Below, piece by piece: positions 52,233-62,207 of a stretch of DNA of 64,000 nucleotides; position 1 is the stretch's first letter, and each line of letters opens with the position of its first letter. A program made the translations under genes and the position numbers. A model generated the notes under the pieces. That model searched no databases and was not told the DNA's origin. It saw nothing but the letters and a program-made list of their open reading frames with translations. Origin of the DNA: Enterococcus sp. BWR-S5 (GTDB taxonomy: Bacteria > Bacillota > Bacilli > Lactobacillales > Enterococcaceae); assembly GCF_016745255.1 (NCBI RefSeq), contig NZ_JADOEQ010000001.1, forward strand, positions 62,001-126,000, read 5' to 3'.

Positions 52233-53000
52233 CTAATCATTTAATCCGTACCACTTTAAAAAGAAATGATTGAGATTATTTTCCGATAAAGATTGGAAAG
52301 AGTGAAGCGAGGAAACGGACTCTGTATGATAATCAATCTGCTTCACTATAAATTGATCAATTACTGGAATTTTTTCTTCCAAGTCCATTTCTTCTCCTGC
52401 CCGTTTCCGCTTGAGTAGTTCAGCGACAGCTAGGAGGAATTCTTTTGAAAGCCGCGGCTGTTTCAGCAACTCCTCAAAGGGAACTGGCGGCAATTGAGCG
52501 AATTGATCAATCCACATGCATGCCAGCAGCGGACGCAGTACATAGAAGTATTTTTTTATTTTGACCTGATCGCCCTGTAAATACTCTCTGTAGTTTCCTT
52601 TGGCCATATGCAAATAGTGATAAATCAAGCTTTTGCTATTTAGCTCTTGCTCAGACAGTGCAAGGAGTTCTTGGTGAAAAAGCGGGTCGGCAAGGTACAC
52701 TATCGGCGAATGAAGCCACTCCAGCAAGGAGGGATTGCATTTTTTTAGCAATAACAAGGTTTTATCTAAATCCCATCCGCTGATGTCCAGCTGATCAGAA
52801 ATCGGGTATTCTAGGGTATCCTTGGTTTTCTGCAGCTGCAGATACCAGTTTTTGGGACGTGTATAGATGAAGCGAACATCATAATCACTGTCCTTTGAGG
52901 GAAATCCCCATGCCCGACTTCCAGACTCGACAGCATAAAGAATGCGAATATTTTCAGCTGTCTCAATTTTTTTTAGCTCTTGAATGATTGTATTTTTCAT
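52233..53000 (-). CDS. RlaP-type nucleotidyltransferase (RNA-repair operon)
   Basis: A 255-residue nucleotidyltransferase of the RNA ligase-associated predicted family (Pfam PF10127 class). The catalytic site is YAVESGSRAWGFPSKDSDYDVRFIY (about residues 22-46), GS plus the DxD pair. It is the last gene of the Hen1-Pnkp-RlaP operon; GGAGGG precedes the ATG. It probably adds or edits nucleotides on RNA ends handled by Pnkp. The exact reaction is not established. Confidence 0.85.
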   Translation of the reverse strand: MKNTIIQELKKIETAENIRILYAVESGSRAWGFPSKDSDYDVRFIYTRPKNWYLQLQKTKDTLEYPISDQLDISGWDLDKTLLLLKKCNPSLLEWLHSPIVYLADPLFHQELLALSEQELNSKSLIYHYLHMAKGNYREYLQGDQVKIKKYFYVLRPLLACMWIDQFAQLPPVPFEELLKQPRLSKEFLLAVAELLKRKRAGEEMDLEEKIPVIDQFIVKQIDYHTESVSSLHSFQSLSENNLNHFFLKWYGLND

Positions 53001-53094
53001 GTGGTTCCCTCCTTCAGTAAGACATGTTGCTCAGCTGTATGAAAATAGTTTTTTCCAAAGTAATCATATAGTCGTGCGTTATGCACCGAGCTCA

Positions 53095-55656
53095 TTATAG
53101 ACGCGGGTCCAAGTCTCTTTCTTTCTCGAATTCAAAAATCATACCGGCTAGTAAATCCATATACTCTGAGTTTTCTTCTGAAATATCAGTTTTTGGAATC
53201 TTTAACAGTTCTTCAGCCAGTTTCGCTTCCTTTATTGAGGCAGCCAGCTTGCCTTTAATTTTTTTATCTGCAATCAGTTTGCTGTAGCGCTTTTCAGAAA
53301 GATAATCATAGCCGTAAATCAATGTAAGGTAATCTGTGTTTCGAACCTTCATGAATGGTGCAGTTTTATCATTGTCGGTAGTATCCGGTTTGATGACGAC
53401 GCCCTCCATCTGGTTCTCAACGGTAATTGTTTGGAAATACGATTGAGCCTCTTCTAATGCAGTATCTTGAGTCAGATCAAGCACCAAGTAAGGGTCTTCT
53501 GACAGCCATGGATAGACAGCAGAGGTAGCCCATGCAGGGATTTCTTCCTGACCATCCGTATAGATAATTTTAAGCAGGTTAAAGGGTTTGTAAATCAATT
53601 CCCCTTCATAGCCGTAAAGCTCAATTTGTTTTTTATAGGTTTCCAAGTATACCTCTTGTTCAACCATAGGAACCTGTCGTTTTTCTGTTTCCGTCAATAG
53701 GCCAAACTGTCCGGCAGCGTAGCTACCATAAAGCGTAGATAGCGTTTTTTTGTCCTTATGATGCCAGTCTTTTTTATACTCAGTTTCAGCCATTTTCTGA
53801 ATTGCCTGTTGATAAGTCTGTTCAAAACCGCTTTCTTGAAGCATCGCCAGTTCTTTTTCGATTCCTAAAGCAATCGGCTGATATTCTTTTTCAATCAATC
53901 CTTGTCCCATTGCGCTCCAGGGCATTAACTCTCCATCCAATAAAAGAGTCTCAATGTCGTTCTCGGTCATATAGGCTTCGAATTTTTGCAATAGCTGCTG
54001 ATAGACAGCGGTTAGGTCCAGACGTTGAATGATATAGCCGTTTCTGGATATTGCAAAGCATTGATCAATATCTTTAGAAAGATAGATATTACAGCGGGAG
54101 CCCATATATTTTGGCTGTAAAACGACCTTGTTGACGCCATTTTCTTTGAAATAGTTCAATCCCTGCTCTAAAGACTCCAGCTCATTTTTCTCCAAATCGG
54201 CTGCTGATGGAGACATCGTTCCTGAAAGATACTGTACTTTATTTTTCGCCATATAGCGTAGACGTCGCTGCTGGTCTTCCGGTAAGGTCTGCCAAGAAGG
54301 TTTTTTTGGTTTTGAAAAAATCAATGGCAGTTCTTCAGTCTGTCCTTCTCCTTCAGCGGTAGCTACTGAATAGAGCATCGTCTTATAAGGCAGTATTTTA
54401 ACCGCTGTTAGTCGGTTGTTTGCAACAGCTCCGGTATCAATGCTTCGTTTGTTCTTAAGTCGGAAAGCCTCCTTCGATGCAACATGACCAAAAATATGAA
54501 GCGGTAAGTTGAAGTAGCTTTCAGTTTCTAAAAACATTAGTTGCGGTTCAATCGGTTTTTCACGATCCAATCTGAAGTTACGCTGTCTTCTTTTGGCAGC
54601 AGTATTTAGTTTCCCAAGATATTTCTGCTTGCAGGGTGCATGTGTAACGATAAATGATTGCTGGTCCCCGCCAATTCTACGATAGAAGGGTTTCGCTTGT
54701 TCAACAAGAGTAAAGAACTTCTCTCTTAGCTCTGTATCTTTTTGCAGAACAGGGATGGAATCAAAATAGTTGTTCAGTGTTTGCAGGTCGACGCCCTTAA
54801 TCTCACCTTTCAGATAATGATAGACAAAATGCTCGTGGTTTCCAACGGTCAGGAGAAAATGCTCACGGTTCGCATAAAGGAACTCAATGATTGCCGCTGT
54901 TTGTTTGCCTTTGTCAATCCAGTCACCATTTAAAATTAGTTTCCCCTCATGCTCATTGACTGTCAGCTGACCATCTGTCAAGGTATGCCCCAAACGTGTT
55001 AATAGCGCTTGGAAGGTTTCGACACACTCATGGATATCTCCTACGACAGTATAGGTCTCTTCCGGAGGAAGGATACAGGCAAGGTATTCTTCTTTATCTG
55101 TAACTTCAATTTCTATTTCAGAGAAATCCTTTTTAGGAATTCGATGGATGGCGTGATAGTTTTCTTTTGCAAGCGCCGGTAATACTTCTCGCTTTAAACG
55201 TTGGATATGAGTGCTGATTAATCGACGAGAACGTTCGCTGGCATAGAAATCATCTCGGTTTTTATAATCGAAAATGACCGCTTCAATGTTGTAATTTTGT
55301 GCTTTTGCAATTTCAAGTATCTCTTGACGAAACTCTTTTGCCAACCCTGTAGTATCAACGATAACAAACTCTGCTGCTACAGGATAGGTCGTAACGAATT
55401 CAAGTTTTTTACGTAAATATGGAAAAGCAATGTTGCTGGCTTCCAACATGATTTGATCGTATTTATCATAATCATGCCCCAAAATTTCCTGACGAAGATC
55501 ATCAGAGGAGATGTACTGTACATTACTGTAAAAGTTATACTCTGGCTCTTCAAAGCCAAGCTGCTTCATAAGGACTTCTTTAGAGAAGGTGGTTTTTCCA
55601 CATTCTGTAGGTCCAATCAGCAGGAAGATTGTATGTGTTTTTGTCTGAATAAGCAT
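53095..55656 (-). CDS. pnkp: Polynucleotide kinase-phosphatase-ligase (Pnkp)
   Basis: An 853-residue three-domain RNA repair enzyme. Kinase: P-loop GPTECGKTT (residues 15-23) with SSDDLRQEI. Metallophosphatase: VVGDIHE (Asp207, His209), LNGDWIDKG (243-250), VGNHEH (271-276) and FGHVAS. Ligase/adenylyltransferase: KYMG (K516, KxxG), ELLLDGELMPW and GVVIKP near the C-terminus. It removes 2',3'-cyclic phosphates, phosphorylates 5'-OH ends and, with Hen1, reseals RNA. It starts 3 bases after the hen1 stop. Confidence 0.93.
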   Translation of the reverse strand: MLIQTKTHTIFLLIGPTECGKTTFSKEVLMKQLGFEEPEYNFYSNVQYISSDDLRQEILGHDYDKYDQIMLEASNIAFPYLRKKLEFVTTYPVAAEFVIVDTTGLAKEFRQEILEIAKAQNYNIEAVIFDYKNRDDFYASERSRRLISTHIQRLKREVLPALAKENYHAIHRIPKKDFSEIEIEVTDKEEYLACILPPEETYTVVGDIHECVETFQALLTRLGHTLTDGQLTVNEHEGKLILNGDWIDKGKQTAAIIEFLYANREHFLLTVGNHEHFVYHYLKGEIKGVDLQTLNNYFDSIPVLQKDTELREKFFTLVEQAKPFYRRIGGDQQSFIVTHAPCKQKYLGKLNTAAKRRQRNFRLDREKPIEPQLMFLETESYFNLPLHIFGHVASKEAFRLKNKRSIDTGAVANNRLTAVKILPYKTMLYSVATAEGEGQTEELPLIFSKPKKPSWQTLPEDQQRRLRYMAKNKVQYLSGTMSPSAADLEKNELESLEQGLNYFKENGVNKVVLQPKYMGSRCNIYLSKDIDQCFAISRNGYIIQRLDLTAVYQQLLQKFEAYMTENDIETLLLDGELMPWSAMGQGLIEKEYQPIALGIEKELAMLQESGFEQTYQQAIQKMAETEYKKDWHHKDKKTLSTLYGSYAAGQFGLLTETEKRQVPMVEQEVYLETYKKQIELYGYEGELIYKPFNLLKIIYTDGQEEIPAWATSAVYPWLSEDPYLVLDLTQDTALEEAQSYFQTITVENQMEGVVIKPDTTDNDKTAPFMKVRNTDYLTLIYGYDYLSEKRYSKLIADKKIKGKLAASIKEAKLAEELLKIPKTDISEENSEYMDLLAGMIFEFEKERDLDPRL

Positions 55657-55659
55657 TAA

Positions 55660-56937
55660 TCAGACCTCCATTTCTTTTCTTAAAATACGGGCACCCTGTG
55701 TTGTAGAGATGCCGTTCACTTTATCGCCAATTGCCAGAAATTCCAGTGTATACTGATTCTGATCAACGAGCGCAGTTACCCATTGCTGGAATTCAGGCCG
55801 GGTCATTTCCCATTGATGGTCCTCATGTCGTTTCTTGTCATCGGTCAAATCGTAGTGCAGATTAAATTCTTTGTTTGGTGTTGAAAGAACCAGCTGATGG
55901 ATATTTTTTTCTAAGACTGTCTTGATTAGTATTGCTGCTTCTTCCTGCGGCATGTGCTCAATGACTTCCATCAACAGGACATCGACTGTTTCAGCAATGT
56001 TCAGCTTTTCCCAGTTTGCTAAAGAAGAATAGAAGGTCACATTTTCCAACTCTTTTCGTTCCGCTCTTTTCTGAGCAGTTTCGAGAACTTCAGGGTCAAT
56101 ATCTACAGCATAATAAGGCAGCATTCCTAGTTGTTTACTAAAGGAAGCAATATAGAAGCCTTCACCGCAGCCAATATCTAAAATAGGATAGTCAAATGTC
56201 AATAAAGATTCTGCCAGATTGCGTCGCTGCAGTCCTGTACCGCCGAAGCTGAACTCGATGTTATAACGATCAGTAGCAGAAGCTTCTTCAATAAAGCGCT
56301 TAAAGTAATTACGCCGTCCCAGGAAATTACGAATAAACAGATTTCTGATATAAAAGGGTGCATCAATCGCATTAAGCGACTGGACATATTTTTGAATCAA
56401 GGTTTCTGATTCGTCCAAAAATTCCTTGGCAAACAATGCCTGAAAGAGTAAGAACAATTGAGCCGCATGAAGCAGGTCGTGAACCGGACGAGCGGTTTGT
56501 AACGTAAGGCTGCCGTGTCCTGACATCATTTCTGTATAGTTGAATTGAATATCGGGAAATTGACGCTGGAAAAAAACCAGAAAATGTTCTCGCTTCATTG
56601 CGATGAAGGGTAACTCTAAGCTATGCTCAAAGCCTTCTGTATCCTTTTCTTGGCGTTTTAGCGGATGTCCGAGAAACTCCGTAATCAGTGAAAGATACAC
56701 TAAAGGAGCTTGATATTGTGCCGCATTTAGGTAATGAAATTCTTCTTCCCGATTTGGTCGAAAGGATAATGTTGTTGTTCCTTGGTCGGTAAAGTAAGCG
56801 AGATACTCCTGCTCATCGTGATACCAGCCGTAACCCATGCCCTTTCGAATGCGTCTCAATTGAACACCGCTAGCTGGATTTTTATAAAGTATGTAAGACA
56901 ACGCCGGATTTGTTGACGTTAGTTTCATGATTGCCAT
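55660..56937 (-). CDS. hen1: Hen1 3'-terminal RNA 2'-O-methyltransferase
   Basis: A 425-residue enzyme that methylates the 2'-OH of the 3' end before ligation, protecting the repaired RNA from a second cut at the same site. The N-terminal half (residues 1-240) binds the Pnkp ligase domain. The methyltransferase has SAM motif DIGCGEG (254-260) and the metal site E324, E327, H328 (MEVIEH) and H374 (DHQWEMTR), all intact. AGGAGG lies upstream of the ATG at 56937. It leads the operon and diverges from the WYL genes. Confidence 0.93.
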   Translation of the reverse strand: MAIMKLTSTNPALSYILYKNPASGVQLRRIRKGMGYGWYHDEQEYLAYFTDQGTTTLSFRPNREEEFHYLNAAQYQAPLVYLSLITEFLGHPLKRQEKDTEGFEHSLELPFIAMKREHFLVFFQRQFPDIQFNYTEMMSGHGSLTLQTARPVHDLLHAAQLFLLFQALFAKEFLDESETLIQKYVQSLNAIDAPFYIRNLFIRNFLGRRNYFKRFIEEASATDRYNIEFSFGGTGLQRRNLAESLLTFDYPILDIGCGEGFYIASFSKQLGMLPYYAVDIDPEVLETAQKRAERKELENVTFYSSLANWEKLNIAETVDVLLMEVIEHMPQEEAAILIKTVLEKNIHQLVLSTPNKEFNLHYDLTDDKKRHEDHQWEMTRPEFQQWVTALVDQNQYTLEFLAIGDKVNGISTTQGARILRKEMEV

Positions 56938-57006
56938 AAGTAGAACCTCCTGTAAGTTTGTATCTTAATAATAAAGCATAATTGCAGAACTATCTTTTAA
57001 AAAAAG

Positions 57007-57036
57007 TTGCGCAGTATGACCCGATTTGTTTAAAAT
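57007..57036 (+). promoter_or_regulatory. Promoter of the WYL operon
   Basis: TTGCGC (57007-57012) and TAAAAT (57031-57036) are 18 bases apart, just before the first WYL gene. The divergent hen1 promoter should lie in the same 120 bases, but I could not fix it. Confidence 0.45.
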
Positions 57037-57057
57037 GGATGGAAAGGAGAGGTTGTT

Positions 57058-58302
57058 ATGGCGAAGAAATTTCAAGAGTTAGTCAAAAAGTTTGATACGA
57101 TTCGTAAATATACGAGAGATTTCTATGTATACGGTTTTAAAGAGCGGGATGAATTTTCCTATGGGAGTCAGCGTGGTTATGATAATGAGCGTCGCAGGAT
57201 TGAAAGCTATTTGTCGGAATGGATTGAGACAGAGGTTGTTTATGGAAAGAAAAGAGTCCGTCTGGAAATTGATCCCCACAAGACAACGAATAATCCATTA
57301 GCTCAAGTGTGGCAATCGAAATCCTTCACAAAAAATGATATTTTCCTGCACTTTGTTCTACTTGATATTTTTTCAGATGGAGAAAAATGGACGATTCAAG
57401 AGCTTGTTGACCAAATTGATGAGGAATATTTGTTTCATTTTAATGATGGTTATCTTTTAGATTCCTTGACAGTCAGAAAAAAAATCAAAGAGTATACAGG
57501 CTTGGGAATTTTTCAGGAGGAGAAGATTGGTCGAGAATGTATCTATTCATTGGTACCGCCATTGAAGCTTGATGCAGATATTCGCCGGGCAATCAGTTTT
57601 TATAAGGAAATATTTCCAATCGGTATTTTAGGTGAATACTTATTGAGAGGTCAAGAGACCCAAGTCGCGCCCTTTCAGTTTAAGCATATTTTTCCGGTTC
57701 AGGTGCTGGATAGTCAGGTTGTTGTAGAATTATTGGAGGCCATTCGAACAAAAAGAGAGGTGTCTTTTAAAACTGACAGGAATCAGTTTGACCGCTTTAT
57801 TCCGGTAAAGATTTGTTCCAGCTGTGAATCAGGTCGACAATATTTAATTGGTCGAGTAGTAGGGAAGCGTCATCTCTATTCCATTCGTATCAGCTTTATC
57901 GCAGATGTTAAGCTTGGAGGTGCCGCAGAGCAGTTCGAGCAGGTGCAGCAGCAGTTTCAGAAGCAGCGAAGTCTAACTTGGAACGCAGCGTTTACGTCCA
58001 GAAAAACACAAAAGCTAAAGGTGTATCTTGAAATTGATGAAGAAAAGGAGCAATACTTAATCCGGCGGTTGGAGAAGGAAAAACGAATGGGCACGGTGAC
58101 ACGTACCGGAGAAAATGAATATCAGTTTTCGATTGCCGTCGTAGATATGGTGGCACTCAATCCGTTTTTACGAACCTTCTTTGGTCGAATCAAGCGGATT
58201 CAGTGCAGCAATCGTAACTGGGAACAGCAATTTTGGAAGGATTACCAGCAGATGTACACGCTGTATTTTGGAGGTGAACAAGATGAGTCAACTGTTTCAT
58301 GA
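57058..58302 (+). CDS. WYL-domain regulator 1
   Basis: A 414-residue protein. The first part (residues 1-80) carries FVYGFKERDEFSYGSQRGYDNERRRIESYL, a family start seen in WYL pairs. A winged-helix-like part (about 95-165, NDIFLHFVLLDIF) and a WYL domain (about 225-330, FIPVKICSSCESGRQYLIGRVV, the strand-rich core) follow. A C-terminal WCX-like domain reaches the end. WYL domains bind nucleic-acid ends or nucleotides and regulate DNA- and RNA-repair operons. It overlaps the next gene by 20 bases. Confidence 0.82.
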   Translation: MAKKFQELVKKFDTIRKYTRDFYVYGFKERDEFSYGSQRGYDNERRRIESYLSEWIETEVVYGKKRVRLEIDPHKTTNNPLAQVWQSKSFTKNDIFLHFVLLDIFSDGEKWTIQELVDQIDEEYLFHFNDGYLLDSLTVRKKIKEYTGLGIFQEEKIGRECIYSLVPPLKLDADIRRAISFYKEIFPIGILGEYLLRGQETQVAPFQFKHIFPVQVLDSQVVVELLEAIRTKREVSFKTDRNQFDRFIPVKICSSCESGRQYLIGRVVGKRHLYSIRISFIADVKLGGAAEQFEQVQQQFQKQRSLTWNAAFTSRKTQKLKVYLEIDEEKEQYLIRRLEKEKRMGTVTRTGENEYQFSIAVVDMVALNPFLRTFFGRIKRIQCSNRNWEQQFWKDYQQMYTLYFGGEQDESTVS

Positions 58303-59269
58303 GGTTTATGGAAAGTATTTTCGTTTGCTTGCGACAGTGTTGCAATCTGAAACGCATAGTGAGGAATCAATCAGAAGGATATTGGAGATAGAGGGGTTTG
58401 GTGAGACTGCTTTTAGTTTGCTTCCTTCGTTAGTATCAGAGGAGGAGAACTGGCACCTGCTAAAAAAAGCGGAAGACGGGTATCAGCGCATTCTGAAGAA
58501 GCAGCCGCTGCATCCGGTAACAGAGTTGGAAAAGCGCTGGCTAAAAACAATGCTGGAGGATCGGCGCATCTATAATTTTTTGCCTAGAGCGCGTGTAGAC
58601 GATTTATTGGAGGAACTGACAGCATTTGAAAGTTTATTTTCTGCTGAAATGATTGATTATTTTGATCGTTTTCAAGAGGGGGATCCTTACGGAGAGCAGC
58701 TGTATGAAGAGCATGCGAGAACACTGCTTCAAGCCATTGTAACAAAAGGATTAGTCAGTATTGAGTATCAAACGTTTGGGAGTCAGACGGTGATACAGCA
58801 TACGGTATTTCCTGAAAAGCTGGAATACTCTCAAAAAAACGATAAATTTCGTTTGAAAGCGAAAAGAAAAACAAAATCAGGGAACTGGGAACGTGTGACC
58901 TTCAATCTATCCGAAATTGTGGGTGTTGAGCCTCTGGATACAATAGACGGTACACAGCGGTCTGGAAACGTAAGAGACAAGTACATTAATTGCCTGTTGA
59001 AGGATGATCGAGATACGCTGGAGCGGGCGATGTTTCATTTTTCGAATTATCGAAAGGTTACTCAGAAGACGGAAAATGAGTATGAGTATCAGCTGACAAT
59101 TTACTATCCGTCTCAAGATGAAACGGAGCTGCTAATAAATATTCTGTCATTTGGACCATTTTTACAAGTGATTGAACCGCAATCATTTATTCGACAAATG
59201 AAGTATCGATTGAAGCGGCAAAAAGAGCTTTATTTTCCGGAGCCAGTGAAAAATGTTGAAGAAAACTGA
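58283..59269 (+). CDS. WYL-domain regulator 2
   Basis: A 328-residue protein starting MSQLFHEVYGKYFRLL. The ATG at 58283 has GGAGGTGAACAAG upstream inside the previous gene (20-base overlap), so the two are coupled. It has an N-terminal helical region (to about 130) and a C-terminal WYL core (about 160-320, LVSIEYQTFGS then KLEYSQKNDKFRLKAKRK, with an aligned YQLTIYYPSQDE). With the first protein it forms the divergent regulator pair of the RNA-repair operon. Confidence 0.82.
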   Translation: MSQLFHEVYGKYFRLLATVLQSETHSEESIRRILEIEGFGETAFSLLPSLVSEEENWHLLKKAEDGYQRILKKQPLHPVTELEKRWLKTMLEDRRIYNFLPRARVDDLLEELTAFESLFSAEMIDYFDRFQEGDPYGEQLYEEHARTLLQAIVTKGLVSIEYQTFGSQTVIQHTVFPEKLEYSQKNDKFRLKAKRKTKSGNWERVTFNLSEIVGVEPLDTIDGTQRSGNVRDKYINCLLKDDRDTLERAMFHFSNYRKVTQKTENEYEYQLTIYYPSQDETELLINILSFGPFLQVIEPQSFIRQMKYRLKRQKELYFPEPVKNVEEN

Positions 59270-59436
59270 TTGTGTTGGATACTTAGCGTACTATCAGTAA
59301 ACCGTGAAGCAGCTCTTGGTTGTTTTGTGCCTTCAGCTGGCTGTCAACTGTCCTTTTTCAATGTAGCTCTGATGAAGTGTTAGCTGTTTTGAAGAGATAG
59401 TAAGGGATTAGCTGTACAGGAAAATTTGTAATAGGG

Positions 59437-59473
59437 AGCATGGATGAGTAATCATCAGCATGCTTCTTTTTTG
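59437..59473 (+). terminator. Terminator of the WYL operon
   Basis: AGCATG-GATGA pairs with TCATC-AG-CATGCT around a GTAA loop, followed by TCTTTTTTG. The rest of 59270-59604 holds no other gene. Confidence 0.8.
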
Positions 59474-59604
59474 TTCTTAAACGATAGAAAATTGAAAGCT
59501 AAAGCGATGATAGGAGTCAATTACGAACACATCCGATTTAATACGGCACAAATTGTCGGAAGTTTTATTTTGATTTGGATTACACTAATGATGGTGGTGA
59601 AGAA

Positions 59605-60492
59605 ATGAGTTGGATTGAAAAGTTGAATCAGGCAATCGATTATATCGAAGTGAATCTGGACAGTGAAATATCTTATCAGGAAATTTCAAAAATCGTCGGC
59701 TGTTCAATCTACAACTTTCAACGAATTTTTTCGTATGTGGCAGGTCGCCCATTGTCTGAGTATATCAGAAACCGACGATTAACGATGGCTGCTTATGAAG
59801 TGATGAACACGAAATGCCGATTGATTGATATTGCAATGAAATATGGATATGTTTCACAGGATTCTTTTGCCAGGGCATTTAAAAACTTTCATGGAATCGT
59901 GCCTTCGAAGGTAAGAAGGCATACTGTACAGCTAAGATCCTGTCCGAAGCTTCATTTTCATATCAAAATCAACGGGGAGAAGTATATGAATTATAAAATC
60001 GAACACTGGCCGGCATTTAAAATCATAGGCTATCGTTATACTCTCTGGGAACAGGAGTCGGTTCAGACAATTTCTGATGTGTGGGAAAATATCTGGGAAA
60101 GTGGGCAGATTGATCAGCTGATGGAATTGATTCAGAATTTGGAACAGCGACCTGTAGGACTTCTTGGGGTGACGACTGATTTGTCAAAAGGAGCGTTTGA
60201 ATACATGGTTGGCGTCATGAAGCATGTGGCGAATGAACCAACAACGTCTTTGGATGTGAAGGAAATAGAGATTCCCGCTGCAACATGGGCAGTTTTTGAC
60301 GGAAATGAGAAGATTCCCGGAACGACCGAACACATATACCAACGAACCTACTCAGAATGGCTGCTGGGTTCAGGCTATCAACTGAATCCGCTGCCGGTCA
60401 TTGAATGTTATCTGCAAGATGACAGGAAAGAAATCTGGATAGCTGTAAAAATGGGAAACACAGGCATGAGAGGAGAATCGTTGGGCCACTAA
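59605..60492 (+). CDS. AraC-family regulator with GyrI-like effector domain
   Basis: A 295-residue transcription factor. The ATG at 59605 follows GGTGGTGAAG; the upstream frame lacks a site. Two helix-turn-helix motifs lie at the N-terminus (about residues 1-108, NFQRIFSYVAGRPLSEYIRNRR and IDIAMKYGYVSQDSFARAFKNF), the AraC pattern. The C-terminal half (about 135-290, FKIIGYRYTLWEQESV) is a GyrI-like/multidrug-binding domain. Such proteins bind small hydrophobic ligands and control efflux or detoxification genes. Confidence 0.9.
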   Translation: MSWIEKLNQAIDYIEVNLDSEISYQEISKIVGCSIYNFQRIFSYVAGRPLSEYIRNRRLTMAAYEVMNTKCRLIDIAMKYGYVSQDSFARAFKNFHGIVPSKVRRHTVQLRSCPKLHFHIKINGEKYMNYKIEHWPAFKIIGYRYTLWEQESVQTISDVWENIWESGQIDQLMELIQNLEQRPVGLLGVTTDLSKGAFEYMVGVMKHVANEPTTSLDVKEIEIPAATWAVFDGNEKIPGTTEHIYQRTYSEWLLGSGYQLNPLPVIECYLQDDRKEIWIAVKMGNTGMRGESLGH

Positions 60493-60536
60493 GCTGGGGA
60501 AGAATATACTTTGTGCAAAAAAATCTGCCCATAGCA

Positions 60537-60590
60537 AGAAAAAAGAGTTTTGGCAATTGTCAGGAAATGACTGCCAGAACTCTTTTTGTT
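60537..60590. terminator. Bidirectional terminator
   Basis: A 15-bp stem AAAAGAGTTTTGGCA with TGCCAGAACTCTTTT (one G.U pair), flanked by A and T runs, between the AraC-type gene and the OpuC operon. Confidence 0.9.
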
Positions 60591-60597
60591 TTGTATT

Positions 60598-61269
60598 TTA
60601 AGAAGAATGTTTACTTGCAGGATCGAGACGATGCTCAATCATACCAAGTATCCAGTCTGTGAAAATTGCCATCAACGCTGTCGGTAATGCTCCAACTAGA
60701 ATGATAGAGGTACCATCTGTCGCATTGGTCCCGCGGATAATGATATCGCCTAAACCGCCGGCGCCGACAAAGGCACCAATGGCCGTAATCCCGATAGCTA
60801 CTACCAAGGCATTACGAATTCCCGCCATGATGACAGAGACAGAAAGCGGTAATTCGACCATATACAAGCGCTGCAGCTTGGTCATACCCATTCCTTTTCC
60901 GACATCTAGGATGTTGCTGTCTACCTGCCGCATACCTGTATAGGTGTTTTTGATGATTGGAAGCAGCGAGTAGAGGAATACAGTCACAATAACGGTATTA
61001 ACTCCTAACCCTAAGCCCAGCATCAAAATTGACAGCATCGCAAGAGAAGGAACCGTTTGAATCAGATTAGCAATGCTAATGACCCAGCCAGCCAGTTTGT
61101 AATGACGAGAAATGAAGATCCCGATAGGAATCCCAATAACTGCCGCAAACAGCACACCATAGACAGAGATTAGAAAGTGACGAACGACTTGACTGAAGAC
61201 ATAGCTGCCGTTTTGACTAAAGTAGTAGAAGAACTGCTCGACAAGATTCATATTTTGCAGATTTTCCAT
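60598..61269 (-). CDS. Osmoprotectant ABC transporter permease (OpuCD-like)
   Basis: A 223-residue permease of the glycine-betaine/carnitine/choline family. Five to six helices are visible; the cytoplasmic loop VDSNILDVGKGMGMTKLQRLYMVELPLS contacts the ATPase. The last gene of the operon, its start overlaps the stop of the substrate-binding gene. With the second permease it forms the heterodimeric core. Function is osmoprotection in salt stress, expected from the family. No terminator follows other than the shared hairpin at 60537. Confidence 0.92.
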   Translation of the reverse strand: MENLQNMNLVEQFFYYFSQNGSYVFSQVVRHFLISVYGVLFAAVIGIPIGIFISRHYKLAGWVISIANLIQTVPSLAMLSILMLGLGLGVNTVIVTVFLYSLLPIIKNTYTGMRQVDSNILDVGKGMGMTKLQRLYMVELPLSVSVIMAGIRNALVVAIGITAIGAFVGAGGLGDIIIRGTNATDGTSIILVGALPTALMAIFTDWILGMIEHRLDPASKHSS

Positions 61270-62207
61270 TAGTTGCCACCTCCATCAGTATCAAAATAGT
61301 GATTATCTTCTAGAAATTTCTCCGCTACAATCGCGGGTTCCATCAAGTCATTATCTGCCTGATAGTTCAATTCCTGCATTTTTTCTGTTGAAATTTTTCC
61401 GGAAAGCTTACTTAAAATATCTTTCAAATCAGGATTATCCTTCAAGATAGCATCCGTAGCAACGATACTGGCGTCATAAGGAGGGAAGAATTTCAGGTCA
61501 TCCTCCAGCATGACTAAATCATAACTGCCAATCCGTCCGTCTGTAGAGTACCCAAGAACGACATCCATTTTACCTGCTGCAACAGCATCATAGACTAGCC
61601 CAATCTGCATTGGGAAAACACGCTTGAAATCAAAGCCGTATTCTTCAGTGAAGCCTTTGTAGCCATCCCCTTGTCGGTCAATCCATGACGTATCTGCACC
61701 GGCTGTTAATTGATCAGCTACATTTTTCAAGTCACTGATTTTCTTCAAGTTATATTTTTCTGCGGTTTCTTTGGTCACCATGAAGGCATAGGTATTAGCA
61801 AAACCATAAGAAGGGAACCAAGTCTGCTGGTAACGAGATTGAAACTCTTTTTTAACAATTTCAAATGCTTTTTCGGGCTCCTTTTCAGGAGGCAGCTGCA
61901 GTGTACCAGTTAAATCTGTTCCGGTGTAACGAGAAGCTGAGATACTGGTATCCCCATTTATCATGGATTGATGAATAACGGTTGTCGTTGCTAAATTATT
62001 AATGATTACAGCGTCTTTATCCGTATAATGTTCAATCATTCCTTTGACAACATTGGCCAGAATCTGAATCTCAGAGGTCGAGCCTCCGGCAATACTGATT
62101 GTATTCTTATCATTTCCGCTTGCCAGCCCAGGTAATGAGCAGCTGCTCATTAAAACCGTCGTAGCTAGGAGCGCTAAACTGAGTAACATAGTTTTTAATT
62201 TTTTCAT
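61269..62207 (-). CDS. Osmoprotectant ABC transporter substrate-binding lipoprotein (OpuCC-like)
   Basis: A 312-residue binding protein. The signal peptide ends in the lipobox MSSC; the Cys (about residue 23) is acylated. The ligand part starts [23 protein letters not shown] and has [11 protein letters not shown] (aligned with the aromatic cage segment), [15 protein letters not shown] and [14 protein letters not shown]. It binds betaine, carnitine or choline. The start overlaps the stop of the preceding permease and its stop overlaps the following permease, so the operon is tightly coupled. Confidence 0.92.
   Translation of the reverse strand: MKKLKTMLLSLALLATTVLMSSCSLPGLASGNDKNTISIAGGSTSEIQILANVVKGMIEHYTDKDAVIINNLATTTVIHQSMINGDTSISASRYTGTDLTGTLQLPPEKEPEKAFEIVKKEFQSRYQQTWFPSYGFANTYAFMVTKETAEKYNLKKISDLKNVADQLTAGADTSWIDRQGDGYKGFTEEYGFDFKRVFPMQIGLVYDAVAAGKMDVVLGYSTDGRIGSYDLVMLEDDLKFFPPYDASIVATDAILKDNPDLKDILSKLSGKISTEKMQELNYQADNDLMEPAIVAEKFLEDNHYFDTDGGGN

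Noticed and set aside
61269-62207. Substrate-binding protein as an amino-acid binding protein
   Set aside because: The neighbouring CBS-domain ATPase and two short permeases are the OpuC layout; the sequence fits betaine/carnitine binding.
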